A stretch of 19,764 nt of DNA from Discostella pseudostelligera (lineage: Eukaryota > Bacillariophyta > Thalassiosirophyceae > Thalassiosirales > Thalassiosiraceae), in NCBI GenBank assembly GCA_036940085.1, contig JALLBK010000652.1:1-19764 (forward strand). The letters run 5' to 3'. Below the pieces are notes generated by a model. That model did no database searches, had not been told where the DNA came from, and was given only the letters and a program-made list of their open reading frames with translations. Of the stretch, positions 15,031 through 19,764 are shown in pieces. The first letter of the stretch is position 1. The number at the start of each line of letters is the position of its first letter. The translations under genes and the position numbers were made by a program.

Positions 15031-18000
15031 ATGACGACCACTACGACTACTACTATGCCGCATTTACTCCTCAATGCCCTCTCCAATCTCTCCTCATTAG
15101 TTCTACCGCTCGCTCCATTATACAGTAGCACGGCATCATCATCGTCGTCGCTATCACCGCATCAGCACCGAGAGTCGCTGTACGAACTCGAGCCACTCAT
15201 TTCGGCCTTGGCTATTTTCTTCTGTCGGTTCGTTATCGTTACCGGCTCGTTGACAAAGACGACTACTACGAAAGCAACACTAGCATCTCCGCCACATAAT
15301 ACTTCTACACCCTCCATTAACGATGTCACTTTCAGCAAGAAACTGGCATGGTTTGAATTCATATCGAGGACATGCATTGCATGCGTGTTGGGTGAAATGG
15401 CATATCACAAGATGGATTACGATATTATTTGTGCAGTGCATTTATGGAGTCATATCTTCTTACCCGTCATGATGAGTGGATTTGCAAGTAGATTTGAACA
15501 TCAATCATCATCAACATTAGCTTCGCCGCCACCGTCTTCGTCGTCGATACAACAAACCGCTACCATGAAGGGCAAGAGCACACTCTACATCATTCTCCTT
15601 TTAATTATCAGTCCCCCACTCTGCCTCAATGTATGCCGTCTACTCTCCAATCCCAGCATAATTCTTTCCCATCCACTGCTACACCAACCATCCATCCAAA
15701 ACATGATTCCACAATCAATACTGCAACAAATACAATCCATCATTACAATAACATGCAACATCGTCCAATACATGTTCCCCGTTTCCGAATTACAATCAGC
15801 CTACTACACCATCACCTCCTTCTTTGATTCCAATCCTACGAATCAACAATTACTCCATGATATGCTTTGCCACTTACTCTTTGTGACATTTCATATACAA
15901 ATGGGACTAGGATATATTGGTATTGCCTTCTTGATGAGTGAGCAGAAACGAAAGAATATGTTGATTCGAATGGATATTGATTCGAAAAACGACACAGGCG
16001 TCAAGACCAGCAGAAGCAGTAACAGCAACAACAATGCAGCGAACGGGCGCAAGAACGATACACAATCCAAAACAAAGAAGTCTTCCGATGGAGCAATCGT
16101 AAATGATGATAAGTATGACCCAAGCCGGAAATTTCGTCGCTCGGCTCCCAACTTCATCCTGCTGAGTGTTCTTCCGTATATGTTCCAGATTATTGTCTTT
16201 GGTAAGTGAAGGGAAGAAGGGTGGGAAGGGAAGAAGGGTGTTTTGCGCTTGCTTTGAAATTATATTTAAGCTTCATCTTAATCGTCCTTCATTGCAAAAC
16301 AATGATCAGGCAATCTCAACAAATATGCATTCATCCAAGTACGAGATCACATCCATCGCACCGTGCGTATACACGAGCTGTTCGATCATGATTCCCATCT
16401 GTCGGCACTGGCGAGTGATGGGAATGGCGCAACAAGTCCCGATGTGTATGCTAGTGGGATGGATACTATTGTCAGTACTTGTAAGAGGAGACAGAGATGT
16501 TGATTTTTGTCCAATGTTCCTTTATATCGGCTCACCACAGTTCATGCTAATCCAATTTCGACTTGTCATCTCAGCATACGACATTATAAATCGGAAATTG
16601 TTTAGCCTTCCCAAGCTGCTCATCCTTCCTGGTGTCATTTCACGACAACCCATGCTACTGGTGAAGATATTCCCATTCATCTTTTTAACGGATATGGTGA
16701 AAGGTCGAATGGTAGCATTTGTCACTGATCGAGTGGAGCAGTTTCAGAGGGAGGCACGGGATGTTAACTCGATAAGGCAGAAGGTGGAACAGTTTGACAT
16801 GAAGAACGCAGAGCTGGTAAGTGAAAGTAGAGTTGGAGTGCGTCGTGTAGAAGAGATGCAATGGAGACCTCACGATTTGCTCCTTTGCCTCGTATTGACC
16901 CAGCTTCGCAGATCCGGATCGGATGCGACACAGTATACTCGACGTCGGTGGGATGAATTAACGTTGGAGTATCAGGCAAAGATGGCGGCAGTTGATCTAT
17001 TGCGTCGTACTAGAGATTATTTTTCATGGTAAGACATTATATGGTAACAATTCTGCGTGATACTTATCAATGTCTCGTCTTACATAGAATGACCCCAGGT
17101 TACAGCGGAACTTTGTCTTCGTCGCACTCATAGACTGCGCTTTGGCAAAACTACTGGCTTTGGGGAACATGCTCGTGTCGGAAATATTTGTCTTTAGCAG
17201 AGCAATTGAAGATGTTGTCGATTTGCTACTCATACGGAGCCGATCCGAGTCGGAGTTAGCGACCCTATTGACTCAGGTTGATAGACTAAAAGTGTTGGAT
17301 GATGTTTGGAGCAAGAGCAAGGAGGCAAGGTTGCTGCCATGCCGCATACGGAGTAATGAGATAATCGATGGCACCAGCAGCGATCCCGATGGAAGTATCG
17401 TCTTGAACAACATTCAGTATTCCCGTGGCACAGCGTCCGTCTCTATAGAGCATTTAGTGATTGAACCGGGGATCTACGCGGTAACAGGAGGTAAGAATAC
17501 CTTGTCGATTTAGTATCATAATTCATGCTTGTGGCGATTCCCATTGTATACCATTCTCATGTTTACTTGTGTCAGCGAACGGGAGTGGCAAGAGCACATT
17601 ATTTCGATTGCTCATGGCATGTAATAGCAATAACAAACCAATTGACTTGCACGAGAGTATTCAACTTGCAACTCCTATCCATCAGTGGGACTTGTCAGAC
17701 AATTTAGTATTGCCTGAAGATTCGTGCAGAGTACCCGACGAAGGATGTATGGTGGCTGACGAAAGTGAGGACGGTGGCATGGATAATGAATCTAGCACCG
17801 AAGAAATACCTGTGACCTCCATCGTTATGCCATCGTCCGACATTGTTGAAATCTCCCAGACATTTTATTGGCCGCTGTACTCCAAGCCAATCGATTGGAT
17901 ATATCAAAGACACACTTCATCTGATGTGGAAGATTCAACAGAGAGTGACGCCTTCGTACTGAAAGTCGCCAAGGAGCTGCAACTGCTGTCTTTTGCACAG

Positions 18001-18522
18001 TCTCAGGAACATGTGAAGAAAAGTGCATCGGATGTTAACGACGAAGTCGTTCAACAGCTTATGATCGAGCTGCAAGACGAAAAAGAGGATTGGTTCAGTG
18101 AGCTGAGTGGCGGTCAAAAGAGTAAGGTGGAACTTGTGCGCAAGTTATTCGTACGGGAGGAATGTCCAAGTGTTGTACTGAGTAAGACTTGATATTTATT
18201 GGGTTTCATTGACTTTCGGCTGCAAACACTGGATACTCTTATCTCACTTTATTGCTTTCTATCATGCACTGCAGTCGACGAGACCATGGCACCCCTGGAT
18301 CCCGCCAGCAAGAGTCAAGTAATGTCGAAATTGAAAGCCTTTTGTCATAATAGTGTCGTGTTGATTATCTACCACACTGATGTCGGTCAGAGTACTACTA
18401 CCTCATCATATGACAGGACAACTTCTGTGGAAGTGGAAGAAGAATGCGTCCCCAGCAACTCATTTTTTGATCACAACCTACATGTCGTGGATAAGCATCT
18501 CACCACCCGCTTGGTGTGTTAA
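15031..18522 (+). CDS. Membrane protein with C-terminal ABC ATPase domain
   Basis: Seven exons: 15031-16201, 16310-16480, 16575-16816, 16904-17028, 17099-17490, 17576-18181, 18275-18522; introns are 70-108 nt, all GT-AG; 2955 nt, 984 aa. The N-terminal half has hydrophobic segments near 54-73, 110-122, 130-152, 184-203, 274-302 and 373-390, and a further one in NFVFVALIDCALAKLLALG before the ATPase. The ATPase has Walker A GANGSGKST (700-708), a likely Q-loop VEISQTFYW, signature LSGGQ (877-881), Walker B SVVLIDE ending at 905, D-loop APLD, and an H-loop His at 936. All are intact, so ATP hydrolysis is expected. The order TM-NBD makes a half-size transporter that would dimerise. LSGGQ and the FR-L after Walker A loosely recall the ABCD (peroxisomal) group, but I could not place it; the substrate is unknown. 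The acidic insert between Walker A and signature is long (about 168 residues). The start could also be ATG 15055. Confidence 0.85.
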
Positions 18523-18710
18523 AAGGAATAACATTGTTTTCTTTTCAACAGTACAAAGGCAGTTGTGTTTTGCAAAATATAATGTAAGCACTCGCTGGTG
18601 TAATCAATCCTTGTTGCACTTAGATACTAGTCGTGTTCTTCATTGATACATATACAAATGAACTACCAATGAACTCATCCCATAGAGAGCTATCCGACAA
18701 GGCATATAGT
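18523..18710. other. Convergent intergenic spacer
   Basis: 188 bp between the stop codons of the ABC-type gene and the LRR gene; no gene or clear motif seen. Confidence 0.5.
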
Positions 18711-19764
18711 TCATCTATCCAGTATGAACGACAGAACTTTCGGAATTATTACATCGGCACCACATGTGAAACGATGATCCATGTTGTTGGGAGTTCTGGC
18801 ATTGTCATCGTTGCTTGGAAAGGATTGATCTATTAACTTTGATTTCCAGAGGGCGAGTTCCAACAAAGTGGCGGCCTCCTTCAAGTTTTCGTAGAAGGTA
18901 AGCTTGAAATCGATAGAGCAAAAATAATTGTCTAATTTGTCGTGACCACCGTACAACCAAGCAAATTCTTTGGTCTCTATTGAGCGAATGTGGCCTAGCA
19001 TGTCGTCAATAGCGAGCCTCCATTTCATTTGATGTAGCATTCCTAATCGCTCTGGGATAGAAGCTTTTGATAAGAAACAGAATGTTCTCAAAGCGCGGTC
19101 AGATAAACCATGGTTCCACCACACCTGGAGAGAGGTTTCTGACACCAGCTCTTCGATTTCGTGCCTAAACAGCACTTTCACCAAACTTGGGCAGCCTTTA
19201 AATGCATCGCGGCCAATCAGATTTACAGTGGATGGTATAAGCATGCGCGGCGCTAGTGAGGTGCAGTTATCAAATGCGTAGTACCCAATACTCCTCAGCC
19301 CCTCGTTGAGCTCCACATTCGCCAAATTTGAACAACGGCGAAATGCATTTTCACCTAGCGTTTTGACAGAAGAGGGAAACATGACGCTCTCTAGTGACAA
19401 GCATTCAGCGAATGACCGCTGCTCAATAACTTCCAGTCCCTCATAGAGGACCACATTCTTCAAGTTTGTGCAATTAATGAGTACGCCACAATTCATCATG
19501 CTGACAGAGGGAGGTACAACAAAGTGCACCAGAGATTTGCACCCTTCGAATGCAAAGTTGTCAATACTCTCTAGTCCCACGTTGAGTTCTACATTCGCCA
19601 ACTGTGTGCAGAACTGGAATGCACCAATACCGATATATTTGACAGTGAATGGAACTACGATGCTCTCAAGTGATGTACAGGATTCGAATGCATGACAGCC
19701 AATACTCCTCAACCCTTCGTTGAGTTGAACACTCACCAACATTGTGCAACCATTGAATGCGCTG
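18711..19764 (-). CDS. BspA-type leucine-rich-repeat protein (LRR_5), partial
   Basis: The reading frame is open through the right edge, so the 5' end is missing; 343 codons follow the ATG at 19742, and seven more upstream codons (SAFNGCT) continue the repeat. About eight LRR_5 units of 23-24 residues follow the pattern GLRSIGxxAFxxCTSLxxVxxPxSV (for example GLESIDNFAFEGCKSLVHFV, SVKTLGENAFRRCSNLANVE). After the repeats comes a non-repeat tail of about 140 residues with LKEAATLLELALWKSKL, a helix I associate with large diatom LRR families. Such proteins usually act in protein binding; no enzyme domain is visible. No signal peptide can be judged because the start is outside. The stop is TGA at 18711-18713. 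Coding is continuous, with no intron in view. Confidence 0.88.
   Translation of the reverse strand, partial: SAFNGCTMLVSVQLNEGLRSIGCHAFESCTSLESIVVPFTVKYIGIGAFQFCTQLANVELNVGLESIDNFAFEGCKSLVHFVVPPSVSMMNCGVLINCTNLKNVVLYEGLEVIEQRSFAECLSLESVMFPSSVKTLGENAFRRCSNLANVELNEGLRSIGYYAFDNCTSLAPRMLIPSTVNLIGRDAFKGCPSLVKVLFRHEIEELVSETSLQVWWNHGLSDRALRTFCFLSKASIPERLGMLHQMKWRLAIDDMLGHIRSIETKEFAWLYGGHDKLDNYFCSIDFKLTFYENLKEAATLLELALWKSKLIDQSFPSNDDNARTPNNMDHRFTCGADVIIPKVLSFILDR

Overview
The window looks like nuclear DNA of a diatom, most likely a centric one. I base this on short spliceosomal introns (about 70-110 nt, GTGAGT/GTAAGT...CAG), serine/threonine/asparagine-rich low-complexity stretches, a BspA-type leucine-rich-repeat gene and a bacterial-type L3 protein with a long mitochondrial-style leader. 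Placement is by pattern recognition only; no database was searched. Exon structures were worked out by hand. In the four intron-containing genes, summed exon lengths divide by three and family motifs join correctly across the splice junctions.

Layout. 1-4380 is gene-poor: decayed coding pieces (a TYW3-like relic at 484-1108 minus, an unidentified spliced relic at 3660-4383 minus), duplicated fragments, a possible 826-bp element with 22-bp inverted ends, a microsatellite, and a truncated U6 snRNA copy with its promoter. 4383-4572 is an apparently intact U6 snRNA gene. Only 130 bp after its terminator starts a four-exon PMS2/MutL-alpha endonuclease-subunit gene (4703-8466 plus). It converges on a two-exon mitochondrial uL3m gene (9273-10990 minus). 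10991-12240 has no convincing gene and carries an 81-bp tandem repeat.

12190-15077 is a locally duplicated block: two secreted Kazal-domain genes (minus) with near-identical upstream regions, remnants of a third promoter/start, and a truncated copy of the first codons of the next gene. That gene (15031-18522 plus, seven exons, 984 aa) fuses a multi-spanning membrane region to an ABC ATPase domain and is divergent from Kazal gene 2. The right end holds the C-terminal part of an LRR_5 protein (18711 to beyond the edge, minus).

How the genes work together: PMS2 (mismatch repair) and its upstream E2F-like site fit S-phase expression; U6 is spliceosomal; uL3m is mitochondrial translation. There is no operon logic. 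The clearest local relationship is the shared divergent upstream region of the Kazal and ABC-type genes. Two single-N gaps, each flanked by an identical 72-bp sequence, are almost certainly unmerged contig overlaps and should not be read as biology.
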